48,602 nt of DNA from an uncultured Helicobacteraceae bacterium. GTDB lineage: Bacteria > Campylobacterota > Campylobacteria > Campylobacterales > Helicobacteraceae. Shown here piece after piece: positions 38,060 through 46,949 of the stretch; position 1 is the first letter of the stretch, and every line of letters begins with the position of its first letter. Position numbers and translations under genes: made by a program. The stretch lies in contig CAMWQM010000015.1 in NCBI GenBank assembly GCA_947176375.1, positions 1 through 48,602 on the forward strand, in the 5' to 3' direction. A model generated the notes under the pieces. It worked only from the letters and a program-made list of their open reading frames with translations, did not search any database and was not told where the DNA came from.

Positions 38060-38095
38060 ATTAAAGTTTGAAAAGAATAGTTTTCAAACTTTAAT
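38060..38095. repeat. Right copy of the inverted repeat, a strong 15-bp dyad
   Basis: ATTAAAGTTTGAAAA and TTTTCAAACTTTAAT are perfect complements around GAATAG, giving a 36-base palindromic element 33 bases before the KAS III ATG. Bases 38064-38088 match the left copy in inverted orientation. Confidence 0.9.
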
Positions 38096-38127
38096 GTTAT
38101 ATTTATTGTATTTTAGGATTATTGCTG

Positions 38128-39303
38128 ATGTTTGCTGTATTTAAAAAATGTGAAATTTCTAGTATGTCTGTTGTTATTCCACAAAAAGAAATAAATATTT
38201 ATGATGAATTACAATATTATGAAAACTCTATCAAAAAAGTTGATAGGGTTAGAAAGATCGCAGGATTTCATAAAAGACGCGTAATAGATAGCAATACTAC
38301 ATCTGCTGATTTAGCCATTGTGGCTGCAGAAACATTAATTAGAGATAAGAATATAGATAGAAATAAAATAGATTTTTTGATATTTGTTGTGCAGTCGCCA
38401 GATTATATTGCTCCATCTACTTCATATTATATTCACTCTAAACTTGGATTATCTCAAAGTTGTCCCTGCACAGATATAAATCAAGGCTGTGCTGGTTGGG
38501 TTTATGGGGTATTTATGGCTTATTCTTTGATTGAAAGTGGAATCTGTAAAAATGTTTTACTATTATGTGCAGACACTCCATCAAAAGGAATAGATGTAAG
38601 TAATAGATATACAGCTCCTATCTTTGGAGATGGTGGGGTTGCTACCTTTATACAAAGTGGAAGCAAGGAGACATATTTTAATATAGATACTCTAAGTGAT
38701 GGATTTGAATATTTGGTATCTCCATTTAGTGCAAATCGTTTTTATGATACTGATGCATTTTTTAGAGAAAAGCTTAAAAAAACTTCTTATAAAACAGAAT
38801 ATGGTAATAAATATTTTTTAAACATAGATTCCTCTTATATGGATGGAATGGAGGTATTTAACTTCACTATTAATGTAGTGCCAAAAAATATAAAAGCACT
38901 TTTGGAATATACAAAAAATGATATAGATGATATAGAATATCTTTGTTTGCATCAAGCAAATAAACAAATCATTACAGAAGTAGGTAGAATGTGTGGATTT
39001 AGCGAGGATAAAGTCCCATATTATGCTTTTGAAAATTTTGGAAATAATACAATGTGCTCCATTCCAACCACGATAGCTACACTACCAGAAAATAGCAAAA
39101 AGGATAAATTGCTTTGCTCTGGATTTGGTAATGGACTTGTATGTGCAAGTGTATTACTAGATATTAGCCATATAAAAAAGATTCCACTATATGAATATGA
39201 AGAGATGAAAGATAAATATTATGACTTTCCAGCTCATTTTAATGATAAAAATTTATATATTCAATATTGGCAAGATAAATTTAACAAGAGTAAGGAGAAT
39301 TAA
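38128..39303 (+). CDS. 3-oxoacyl-ACP synthase III-like condensing enzyme
   Basis: A KAS III (FabH-type) enzyme that condenses an acyl-CoA starter with malonyl-ACP. I place the start at the ATG at 38128 (391 aa); an earlier TTG lies too close to AGGA. The catalytic triad is C121 in NQGCAGW, His in LCLHQANKQI and Asn in FGNNTMCS. The last 60 residues extend past the usual FabH end. Housekeeping FabH has another context; this copy heads an operon with its own ACP, two reductases and an acyltransferase. Similar sets occur in flagellin glycosylation loci of Campylobacter and in viosamine islands of Pseudomonas (from memory). Confidence 0.9.
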   Translation: MFAVFKKCEISSMSVVIPQKEINIYDELQYYENSIKKVDRVRKIAGFHKRRVIDSNTTSADLAIVAAETLIRDKNIDRNKIDFLIFVVQSPDYIAPSTSYYIHSKLGLSQSCPCTDINQGCAGWVYGVFMAYSLIESGICKNVLLLCADTPSKGIDVSNRYTAPIFGDGGVATFIQSGSKETYFNIDTLSDGFEYLVSPFSANRFYDTDAFFREKLKKTSYKTEYGNKYFLNIDSSYMDGMEVFNFTINVVPKNIKALLEYTKNDIDDIEYLCLHQANKQIITEVGRMCGFSEDKVPYYAFENFGNNTMCSIPTTIATLPENSKKDKLLCSGFGNGLVCASVLLDISHIKKIPLYEYEEMKDKYYDFPAHFNDKNLYIQYWQDKFNKSKEN

Positions 39304-39531
39304 ATGACAAAACAAGATTTTTTGAAAGAATTGGAAGATTTATTACAAAGAGATGAAGTTTGTAGTGAAAATGATTTATTAGAGAAATATGAAGAGTGGG
39401 ATTCTTTGTCCAAAATGTCTTTAATAGCATTTTTTAATAAACATTTTAATATTAAGCTAACAATGCAATCATTTAAAAATATAAATAAGGTATCAGATTT
39501 AATTGCTCTGTCTAATGGCAATATACAATGA
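39304..39531 (+). CDS. Dedicated acyl carrier protein
   Basis: A 75-residue ACP carrying the growing acyl chain on a phosphopantetheine arm. The attachment Ser is S34 in EEWDSLSKMS, the DSL motif. It follows the KAS III stop codon directly, with AAGGAG eight bases upstream of its ATG. The sequence is unlike housekeeping AcpP (DSLDTVEL), so it is likely specialised for this operon. Its stop overlaps the next start as ATGA. Confidence 0.9.
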   Translation: MTKQDFLKELEDLLQRDEVCSENDLLEKYEEWDSLSKMSLIAFFNKHFNIKLTMQSFKNINKVSDLIALSNGNIQ

Positions 39532-40274
39532 TAGCCTTTAATAAAGAACAAATCTATATCGTTACAGGAGCAAGCTCTGGGATTGGAAAAGCAGTAGCAT
39601 TATTATTGAATGAATTAGGAGCTAGTGTTATTGCTATAGCTAGAGATAAAGAAAGATTAGAATCTATGAGAGCAGAATCTAAAAATCCAAATAATATTTA
39701 TATCGAGATAAAAGATTTATGCGATGATATTGAGACTTTACCTACTTACATCAAATCTCTTAAAGAAAAATATGGGAAATTATCTGGTATGGCTTATTGT
39801 GCTGGAATTGGTAATGCTACTTCAATACAATCAGTAGAAATCGATAGCATTAAAAAAGTATTTGATATAAATTATTATACTCCTGTTTTTATGACAAAGG
39901 GCGTGATTGATAAAAGAAATAATATTGGAAGTGGGACTTCTATTGTAGTTATTTCATCGATTGCTTCTGTATATTTTGATAAAGGTATGAGCATTTATTG
40001 TGGAGCAAAAGCTGCATTAAATGCTTCTATGAAAGTTATTTCAAAAGAAGTTGCAAAAAATAAAATAAGGGTAAATTGTCTTTCGCCATCTCTAATAAAC
40101 ACCCCATTATTAGAAGATTTCACTTTTGATGAAGAAAAGTCTTATTTAGATTCCTATCCATTTGGAATAGGTGAGCCAAATGATGTAGCAAATATGACTA
40201 TATTTTTATTATCAAATAAAGCTAAATATCTATCAGGTCAAAATTACATAATAGATAGTGGTGGTGTAGTATGA
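39528..40274 (+). CDS. Short-chain dehydrogenase/reductase (FabG-like), first copy
   Basis: A 248-residue NAD(P)-dependent reductase, expected to reduce the beta-keto group made by the condensing enzyme. The cofactor loop is TGASSGIG (13-20). The catalytic residues are Ser around 143, Y157 and K161 in SIYCGAK. It ends in GQNYIIDSGG, as in FabG. It overlaps the ACP gene and the second copy by four bases each. The first 190 bases and last 120 bases are identical to the following gene. Confidence 0.9.
   Translation: MIAFNKEQIYIVTGASSGIGKAVALLLNELGASVIAIARDKERLESMRAESKNPNNIYIEIKDLCDDIETLPTYIKSLKEKYGKLSGMAYCAGIGNATSIQSVEIDSIKKVFDINYYTPVFMTKGVIDKRNNIGSGTSIVVISSIASVYFDKGMSIYCGAKAALNASMKVISKEVAKNKIRVNCLSPSLINTPLLEDFTFDEEKSYLDSYPFGIGEPNDVANMTIFLLSNKAKYLSGQNYIIDSGGVV
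39535..39724 (+). repeat. 190-bp direct repeat, copy 1 (5' end of reductase 1)
   Basis: Identical base for base to 40278-40467, including the cofactor-binding loop. The one nearby difference is at the third codon of each gene. Confidence 0.9.
40155..40274 (+). repeat. 120-bp direct repeat, copy 1 (3' end of reductase 1)
   Basis: Identical to 40897-41016, covering the C-terminal 39 codons and the stop overlapping the next start. Confidence 0.9.
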
Positions 40275-40277
40275 TAA

Positions 40278-40467
40278 CCTTTAATAAAGAACAAATCTAT
40301 ATCGTTACAGGAGCAAGCTCTGGGATTGGAAAAGCAGTAGCATTATTATTGAATGAATTAGGAGCTAGTGTTATTGCTATAGCTAGAGATAAAGAAAGAT
40401 TAGAATCTATGAGAGCAGAATCTAAAAATCCAAATAATATTTATATCGAGATAAAAGATTTATGCGA
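40278..40467 (+). repeat. 190-bp direct repeat, copy 2 (5' end of reductase 2)
   Basis: Identical to 39535-39724. Identity stops seven bases before the G tract. Confidence 0.9.
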
Positions 40468-40473
40468 ATTAAT

Positions 40474-40482
40474 GGGGGGGGG
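40474..40482 (+). repeat. Homopolymeric G9 tract in the second reductase
   Basis: Context AATG(9)AATCGCAC. It marks the point where the open frame changes. The same AAT...AATCGCA context surrounds the G10 tract in the OpgB-like gene at 24234. Confidence 0.9.
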
Positions 40483-40896
40483 AATCGCACTATAGCAAAT
40501 TATTACAATTATCTCGTGAATAAATATGGGAAATTATCTGGTATGGCTTATTGTGCTGGAATAGTTGATATTTTGCCTATACAATCAATAGACTATAATC
40601 ATATAGATAACATATTTACTATAAATCATCATATTCCTCTTTTATTTATACAAACTTTTATTGATACAATAAATAGCAGTGATATATCAATAGTTATTGT
40701 TTCATCAGTAGTTGGGGTGAATCCTGCTAGTGGAATGATGGCTTATAGCGCATCTAAAGCAGCTATAACTCAATCTTGCAAAAGTATTGCTAATAATTGT
40801 AAAATTAGGATTAATACTATATCTCCATCAGATATAAACACTCCTATGACTATGAATGAGTTAGTCAAGCCATTAGTTGAGCAGAGATTAGATTCT

Positions 40897-41016
40897 TATC
40901 CATTTGGAATAGGTGAGCCAAATGATGTAGCAAATATGACTATATTTTTATTATCAAATAAAGCTAAATATCTATCAGGTCAAAATTACATAATAGATAG
41001 TGGTGGTGTAGTATGA
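40897..41016 (+). repeat. 120-bp direct repeat, copy 2 (3' end of reductase 2)
   Basis: Identical to 40155-40274. A shorter identical block of 41 bases (39768-39808 and 40522-40562) lies between the two end repeats. Confidence 0.9.
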
Positions 41017-41669
41017 AAAATATATTTATTGTTGGTGGAGATGGATTCGCTAGAGAATGTTATTTTCATTTAAAGCATTCAGTAGATTTTGGAAAAGAAG
41101 TTAATTTTGGCGGATTTTTAGGGCATGGTGGATATGGCTCTAGTGTGGATTATAAAGAAGTTCAAAAATACTATAAGGGTGAAATATTAGATTACAAATT
41201 TCAAGATAATGATTATTGCGTCATTGGTGCAGGTTATCCAGAGCTTAGGAAAAAGATATATGAAGATATAAAATCTATGGGATTGAAATTTTACACATTA
41301 AAAGCAAATATTTATTTATCAGATAGCTTTGAGTATGGAGAGGGAAATATATTCGTAGCTCCATTTGATGCTAGTGTGAATATTAAAATAGGCAATGGAA
41401 ATTTATTTAATGGTAACGTTATTATGGGGCATGATTGTAAAATTGGCGATTTTAATACTTTCTGTCCTTCGTCTCGTATTTTAGGTAATGTAAAAGTTGG
41501 AGACTCCAATACAATTGGCACTAATGCTATAATTTTGCCTAAAGCAAAAATAGGGAGCAATAATATGATAGCTCCATTAAGTGTGGTTTATAGAGGTTGT
41601 AAAGATGATTGCTATATGATTGGGAATCCTGCATTAAAAGTTGGTGAAGTAGAAAAAACTATTAAATAG
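41013..41669 (+). CDS. Left-handed beta-helix acyltransferase (NeuD/PglD-like)
   Basis: A 218-residue sugar O- or N-acyltransferase. The N-terminal Rossmann-like part begins MKNIFIVGGDGFARECYF. The C-terminal hexapeptide-repeat helix (about 108-215) reads GNLFNGNVIMGHDCKIGDFN and onward, with the catalytic-type His in MGHDCKIGD. It ends in GNPALKVGEVEK, typical of the family. It overlaps the second reductase by four bases (ATGA). Known relatives acetylate amino sugars with acetyl-CoA; here an adjacent ACP system suggests an acyl-ACP donor, which is inference. Confidence 0.85.
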   Translation: MKNIFIVGGDGFARECYFHLKHSVDFGKEVNFGGFLGHGGYGSSVDYKEVQKYYKGEILDYKFQDNDYCVIGAGYPELRKKIYEDIKSMGLKFYTLKANIYLSDSFEYGEGNIFVAPFDASVNIKIGNGNLFNGNVIMGHDCKIGDFNTFCPSSRILGNVKVGDSNTIGTNAIILPKAKIGSNNMIAPLSVVYRGCKDDCYMIGNPALKVGEVEKTIK

Positions 41670-41746
41670 AGCAAATTAGAATCTAGCTAAATAATTTTTT
41701 CTTATTTTATTTATATCGAGTATTTAGGGTGATAATGAAATTGCTT

Positions 41747-41765
41747 TTTGGAATGCCTTTTGCTT
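41747..41765 (+). promoter_or_regulatory. Sigma-54 promoter of flgI
   Basis: TTTGGAATGCCTTTTGCTT contains GG (41750-41751) and GC (41762-41763) with exactly ten bases between, matching the GG-N10-GC rule and the TTGGAA...TTGCTT consensus. It ends 34 bases before the flgI ATG. Sigma-54 control of flagellar basal body genes is established in Campylobacter and Helicobacter. Confidence 0.8.
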
Positions 41766-41799
41766 TATAAATTTATAATTTAGCATTTAAGGAAATAAA

Positions 41800-42780
41800 A
41801 TGTCAAAATGGATTTTATTATTGATTGCTTTGTTTAGCCTTTCTTATGGTGCAAAAATCAAAGATATAAGCTCGATTCTTGGTGTGAGGGAAAATGAGCT
41901 TACTGGATATGGATTGGTTATTGGGCTAAATGGCACAGGCGATAAAAGTAATTCTAAATTTACAATGCAAGCAGTCTCAAATATGCTAGAGACAATGAAT
42001 ATCAAAGTCTCTCCAAATGATATAAAGTCTAAAAATGTCGCTGCTGTGATAGTGAGTGCGAAACTTCCACCATTTGGTAGGGCAGGGGATAAGATTGATG
42101 TTTTCGTATCTTCTATTGGCGATGCGAAGTCTCTTGCAGGAGGAACTTTGGTTCTAACTCCGCTAAATGCTATTGATGGAAATGTTTATGCAATAGCACA
42201 GGGCAATATTTCGCTAAATTTTAATGCCACAAGTGCTACTATTCCACAGGCTGGAATAATTGAGCGAGAGCTTGTATATGATATTTATAATAAGCCAAAT
42301 GCAACCTTAAGCCTAAAAGATGCAGATTTTAAGAATGCCATAAATGTAGAGCGAGCGATAAATACTCATTTTAAAGATAATGCCATAGCTCTAGCCAAAG
42401 ACCCTAGGACGATTTCATTAAGCAAGCCAAAAGATATGGGAATGGTTGAATTTCTCTCTATTGTCAATGATATTGATGTGAGCTATCAAAATGGTGATAA
42501 GATAATTATTGATGAGCAAAGTGGCACGATTATTACAGGAATTGATATTACAATCCAGCCTATTACGATAAGCCACGGTGATATAACTATTGAAATAATA
42601 GATTCACTAGGAGATAATAAAAGCACTTTTGAAAGCGGGAAGTTAAAAGCAAATCGCCCTACGATTTCATCGCTTGTGGGGGCATTGCAAAAGATTGGGA
42701 CTACCCCACAAAATATTATTTCCATTTTAAATGCTATGAAAAAATCTGGTGCAATTAATGTGAATATAGAAAGCATTTAG
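41800..42780 (+). CDS. flgI: FlgI, flagellar P-ring protein
   Basis: FlgI forms the ring around the rod in the periplasm/peptidoglycan. The signal peptide is MSKWILLLIALFSLSYGA, and the mature part begins KIKDISSILGVRENELTGYG. Family motifs are VIGLNGTGDKS, NVAAVIVSAKLPPFGRAGDK and DVFVSSIGDAKSLAGGTLV. The 326 residues are slightly short of the usual length. GGAAAT lies before the ATG. It is driven by the sigma-54 promoter above; no other flagellar gene adjoins. Confidence 0.97.
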   Translation: MSKWILLLIALFSLSYGAKIKDISSILGVRENELTGYGLVIGLNGTGDKSNSKFTMQAVSNMLETMNIKVSPNDIKSKNVAAVIVSAKLPPFGRAGDKIDVFVSSIGDAKSLAGGTLVLTPLNAIDGNVYAIAQGNISLNFNATSATIPQAGIIERELVYDIYNKPNATLSLKDADFKNAINVERAINTHFKDNAIALAKDPRTISLSKPKDMGMVEFLSIVNDIDVSYQNGDKIIIDEQSGTIITGIDITIQPITISHGDITIEIIDSLGDNKSTFESGKLKANRPTISSLVGALQKIGTTPQNIISILNAMKKSGAINVNIESI

Positions 42781-43086
42781 GTTATGAAAAGAGATAATAT
42801 TAAAGTAGGAATTTTTACAATTAATTTAGATTCTAGTTTTATCAAGAATTCCACTCTAAGATTTAGATTCTATTTTAATAACATTCCAGCAGAATCTAAT
42901 TCAAAAAGATTCTAAAAACTCTATATTTAAAACAATTTAGATTCTGATTTCTAATAAAATAGCTTTAAAAGCCAATCAAAATGATTTAATGTAGAATTTT
43001 AATAATTTTCTAAAAAATACAAAATAAAAATTATTTTTGCATTATTGCTAGAATCTAAATATTTAATGTGGAATCTATATCAAAGT
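42781..43086. other. Gap after flgI with a short, doubtful frame
   Basis: A 43-codon frame (42784-42915, MKRDNIKVGIFTINLDSSF) starts three bases after the flgI stop but has no ribosome-binding site and is made largely of AGATTCTA-type octamers, so I do not call it a gene. The rest is AT-rich without clear structure. Confidence 0.45.
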
Positions 43087-44253
43087 CTATAAAATATCAT
43101 CTATCTTATAGCTACTGCTTCCTACTAATTTTCTAGTATTGCTTCCAATTAAATAAATAATATTTAAGATATGCTTTGTTTTTGCAGTTTTAAGAAAATC
43201 TAAATTAATATTTTTTATAATAAATGTCTCATCTATTTGAATTTTAAGCGGAATATTACTTTGAACTTTTAAGTTATTAAGAACTACTTTATTTGTTATG
43301 TCTGTATCTTCGTATAGAAAGCAAGATTCGATATTATATATTATTAAATCTTCTTTGCTAGAGATTGTTATTGCATCGCTTTTAATTTCAGCTTTTAGGT
43401 CGTTATTTGAATAAATTATGCACTTATTATGTGTTCCTAAAAGATTGATATTGCTAATTGTAATTGTCGCATTGACAAACATTTTCTTGTTACTATATTG
43501 CAGAAAAATAGAATTTATAAAATAATTTATTTGAAATGTTTTATTAGCAATATTAATTTCAAGTTCCTGCTCAATTAGTGGCGAGAGATTTGACTTATTA
43601 ATATATTTATTTATCATATCAATCGTAACAATTTGCTTATTATCAAGTGGAAGCTGTGAGTTGTAAATATCATTTGGAAAAATTATGTTAAATATATTTT
43701 GAGGAGTATCAAGCATATTTGTTTGTGCTATTTGCCCTATTTTTAAATTAAATTCTTTTTGAAGAGCCCATTTTAGCTCATCATTGGAATCTAAAATATT
43801 GCTTTTATCTTCTATACTTAAATTTACAATCATATCTTTTAGTTTTAGCTTGTAAATCATTTCATAATCTAACACTTTTTGCTTGAAAAATTCTATTTCA
43901 TTATAGATTTTGTTAATAATAAAATTTAGATTGCTAGAGACTATCATTTCAATAAATCTAAATGTATCTAGCTCAAAATTTTGCTTAAAAAAGTTAGAAT
44001 CTTTTGTAGCTGGATAAAAAACGAAACTATTATCATGAATCCCAAATTTCACGATCTCATCTATTTTAATATTTTTAAATTCTTTGTCAATTTTCGTAGT
44101 TATATGAAATATCTCATTTTTGATATAGTAAATGTAAAGGTATGCGTCTTTTGTATCATATATGCTAAATTCTGGAATCTTTGATGGAATTATAGTGCTT
44201 ATCAAAAATGATGATTTTTGCTTAATTTTGTTTTTTAGATTCTCATAAAACAT
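43087..44253 (-). CDS. Unrecognised 388-residue protein
   Basis: A long, uninterrupted frame from the ATG at 44253, with AAAGG about six bases upstream. It has no signal peptide, no obvious membrane helix and no motif I know. It is rich in Ile, Asn, Lys and Phe. The N-terminal half is helical (IMVSS-like and EIEFFKQKVLDYEMIYKL). The C-terminal half has repeated beta-type phrases such as ITISNINLLGTHNKCIIYSN and EDLIIYNIESCFLYED. It is probably cytoplasmic. It is convergent with flgI and divergent from tpiA, so it is its own unit. Confidence 0.7.
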   Translation of the reverse strand: MFYENLKNKIKQKSSFLISTIIPSKIPEFSIYDTKDAYLYIYYIKNEIFHITTKIDKEFKNIKIDEIVKFGIHDNSFVFYPATKDSNFFKQNFELDTFRFIEMIVSSNLNFIINKIYNEIEFFKQKVLDYEMIYKLKLKDMIVNLSIEDKSNILDSNDELKWALQKEFNLKIGQIAQTNMLDTPQNIFNIIFPNDIYNSQLPLDNKQIVTIDMINKYINKSNLSPLIEQELEINIANKTFQINYFINSIFLQYSNKKMFVNATITISNINLLGTHNKCIIYSNNDLKAEIKSDAITISSKEDLIIYNIESCFLYEDTDITNKVVLNNLKVQSNIPLKIQIDETFIIKNINLDFLKTAKTKHILNIIYLIGSNTRKLVGSSSYKIDDIL

Positions 44254-44329
44254 ATCCAACCTTTTTTTAATTTACAATTCTATAAATACTTTGATAGAAT
44301 TCTACAATATTTTTTAAAGGATTTAAATA

Positions 44330-45834
<1,505 letters not shown>

Positions 45835-45880
45835 AATTTAAAAATTTGCAATATTTTTAGAATCTAGGATTTAAATTTAC

Positions 45881-45886
45881 TATAAT
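45881..45886 (+). promoter_or_regulatory. -10 box upstream of the acidic protein gene
   Basis: TATAAT lies 31 bases before the ATG at 45918 and would drive the acidic protein, aguB and the MATE gene. Confidence 0.5.
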
Positions 45887-45917
45887 TCCTAAATTTTTTA
45901 AGGACGGGTTAATAAAT

Positions 45918-46067
45918 ATGATAGAATGCATAAGCGATGATGATTTTGAAGACAATTGGGATAGTTTTGAAGATGATTTCGATGAAGAAGAAATAGATAA
46001 TAACTTCAATTATGATGATGATGACTACGATTATAGCGATGATGAATATGATGAAGAAGAAGAATAA
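45918..46067 (+). CDS. 49-residue highly acidic protein
   Basis: Starts MIECISDDDFEDNWDSFEDD and ends YDEEEE; more than half of the residues are Asp or Glu, with aromatic residues spaced through. AAGGA lies about twelve bases upstream and TATAAT 31 bases upstream. It ends three bases before aguB starts. No lysine or arginine is present, so it resembles a disordered acidic peptide that might bind metal, polyamine or a basic partner. The neighbouring polyamine enzyme makes the polyamine idea tempting but unproven. Confidence 0.65.
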   Translation: MIECISDDDFEDNWDSFEDDFDEEEIDNNFNYDDDDYDYSDDEYDEEEE

Positions 46068-46070
46068 TAA

Positions 46071-46949
46071 ATGCTAAAAGATAAGATTAAAATTGCCCTT
46101 ATCCAGCACTCTTTTAAGGGAGATAAAAAATGGACGATTACTTATACAATTGATTTGATACAAAAGGCTTGTAAAAACAAGGTTGATTTAGTCGTTTTAC
46201 AAGAGCTTCATACGAGTGAGTATTTTTGTCAGATTGAAGATGTGAAATATTTTAAATATGCAAGAGAGTTTGAGAGGGAAATTGAAATATTTTCTAAAGT
46301 TGCTAAAAAAAATAAAGTGGTTTTGGTTAGCTCATTATTTGAGGAGAGAACAAAAGGTTTATATCACAATACCGCAGTAGTTTTTGATAAAGATGGAAGT
46401 ATTGCAGGAAAATATCGTAAAATGCATATTCCAGATGACCCTGGATTCTATGAGAAATTTTATTTCACACCTGGAGATAATGAGTTTAGCCCTATTTCCA
46501 CTTCGATAGGCAAGCTTGGAATCTTAATTTGCTGGGACCAGTGGTATCCTGAAAGTGCTAGATTAATGGCACTTAGTGGAGCTGAGATTCTGATATACCC
46601 AACAGCCATTGGCTTTGATATAAATGATACAAAAGAGGAGCAAAATAGGCAGCTTAATGCGTGGCTTGGGATTCAAAGGGGACATGCTATTGCAAATGGA
46701 GTGTATGTTGTAGCAGTAAATAGAGTAGGGTGCGAAAAAATTAAAGATAGTAAAATTAATTTTTGGGGGAATAGCTTTATTTTTGGACCACAAGGCGAAA
46801 CAATTGCATTAGCCTCAAGCAATAAAGATGAAATAATAACAAAAGAATTAGATTTTAATAGAATCTATGAGGTTAGAAATATGTGGCCATTTCTGCGAGA
46901 TAGGCGGATTGAGTTTTATAAAAATATTACAAAAAGATTCCTTACTTGA
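46071..46949 (+). CDS. aguB: N-carbamoylputrescine amidohydrolase
   Basis: A nitrilase-fold enzyme converting N-carbamoylputrescine to putrescine. The catalytic triad is E45 (LQELHTSEYF), K117 (KYRKMHIPDDPGF) and C154 (LICWDQWYPE), and the surrounding sequence is the AguB version of the family. The 292 residues match the family length. It lies three bases after the acidic protein gene and overlaps the MATE gene by four bases. Confidence 0.93.
   Translation: MLKDKIKIALIQHSFKGDKKWTITYTIDLIQKACKNKVDLVVLQELHTSEYFCQIEDVKYFKYAREFEREIEIFSKVAKKNKVVLVSSLFEERTKGLYHNTAVVFDKDGSIAGKYRKMHIPDDPGFYEKFYFTPGDNEFSPISTSIGKLGILICWDQWYPESARLMALSGAEILIYPTAIGFDINDTKEEQNRQLNAWLGIQRGHAIANGVYVVAVNRVGCEKIKDSKINFWGNSFIFGPQGETIALASSNKDEIITKELDFNRIYEVRNMWPFLRDRRIEFYKNITKRFLT

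Larger units (their letters stand above)
37733..38127. promoter_or_regulatory. Control region of the acyl-module operon with paired dyads
   Basis: About 390 bases precede the KAS III gene. A 25-bp perfect inverted repeat (37947-37971 and 38064-38088) encloses 92 bases with promoter-like AT runs (TATATATTTCTGTATTATAA). Each copy is itself a dyad. AGGA at 38115-38118 is the ribosome-binding site for the ATG at 38128. No open frame is evident upstream of the repeats. Confidence 0.6.
40271..41016 (+). pseudogene. Second FabG-like reductase, currently OFF by a G9 tract (phase-variable)
   Basis: Translation from 40271 runs 74 codons, enters the G9 tract and stops at 40495. The rest continues in another frame (NGGGNRTIANYY ... 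YGKLSG, catalytic YSASK, GQNYIIDSGG) to 41016. One extra G (G10) would join them into a 248-residue protein, the same length as the first copy. An ATG at 40462 could give a truncated product lacking the cofactor loop. The central part, including the substrate pocket region, differs from copy one, so it may have a different substrate or stereochemistry. I call it a contingency gene rather than a dead one. Confidence 0.8.

Noticed and set aside
37972-38063. Segment between the dyads as a miniature transposable element
   Set aside because: The inverted repeats would suit a MITE, but there is no visible target-site duplication and no other copy in the window; an invertible promoter or operator pair fits the position better.
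42784-42915. 43-codon frame right after flgI as a possible FlgJ-like gene
   Set aside because: No ribosome-binding site, no similarity to rod-binding proteins, and mostly made of repeated octamers.
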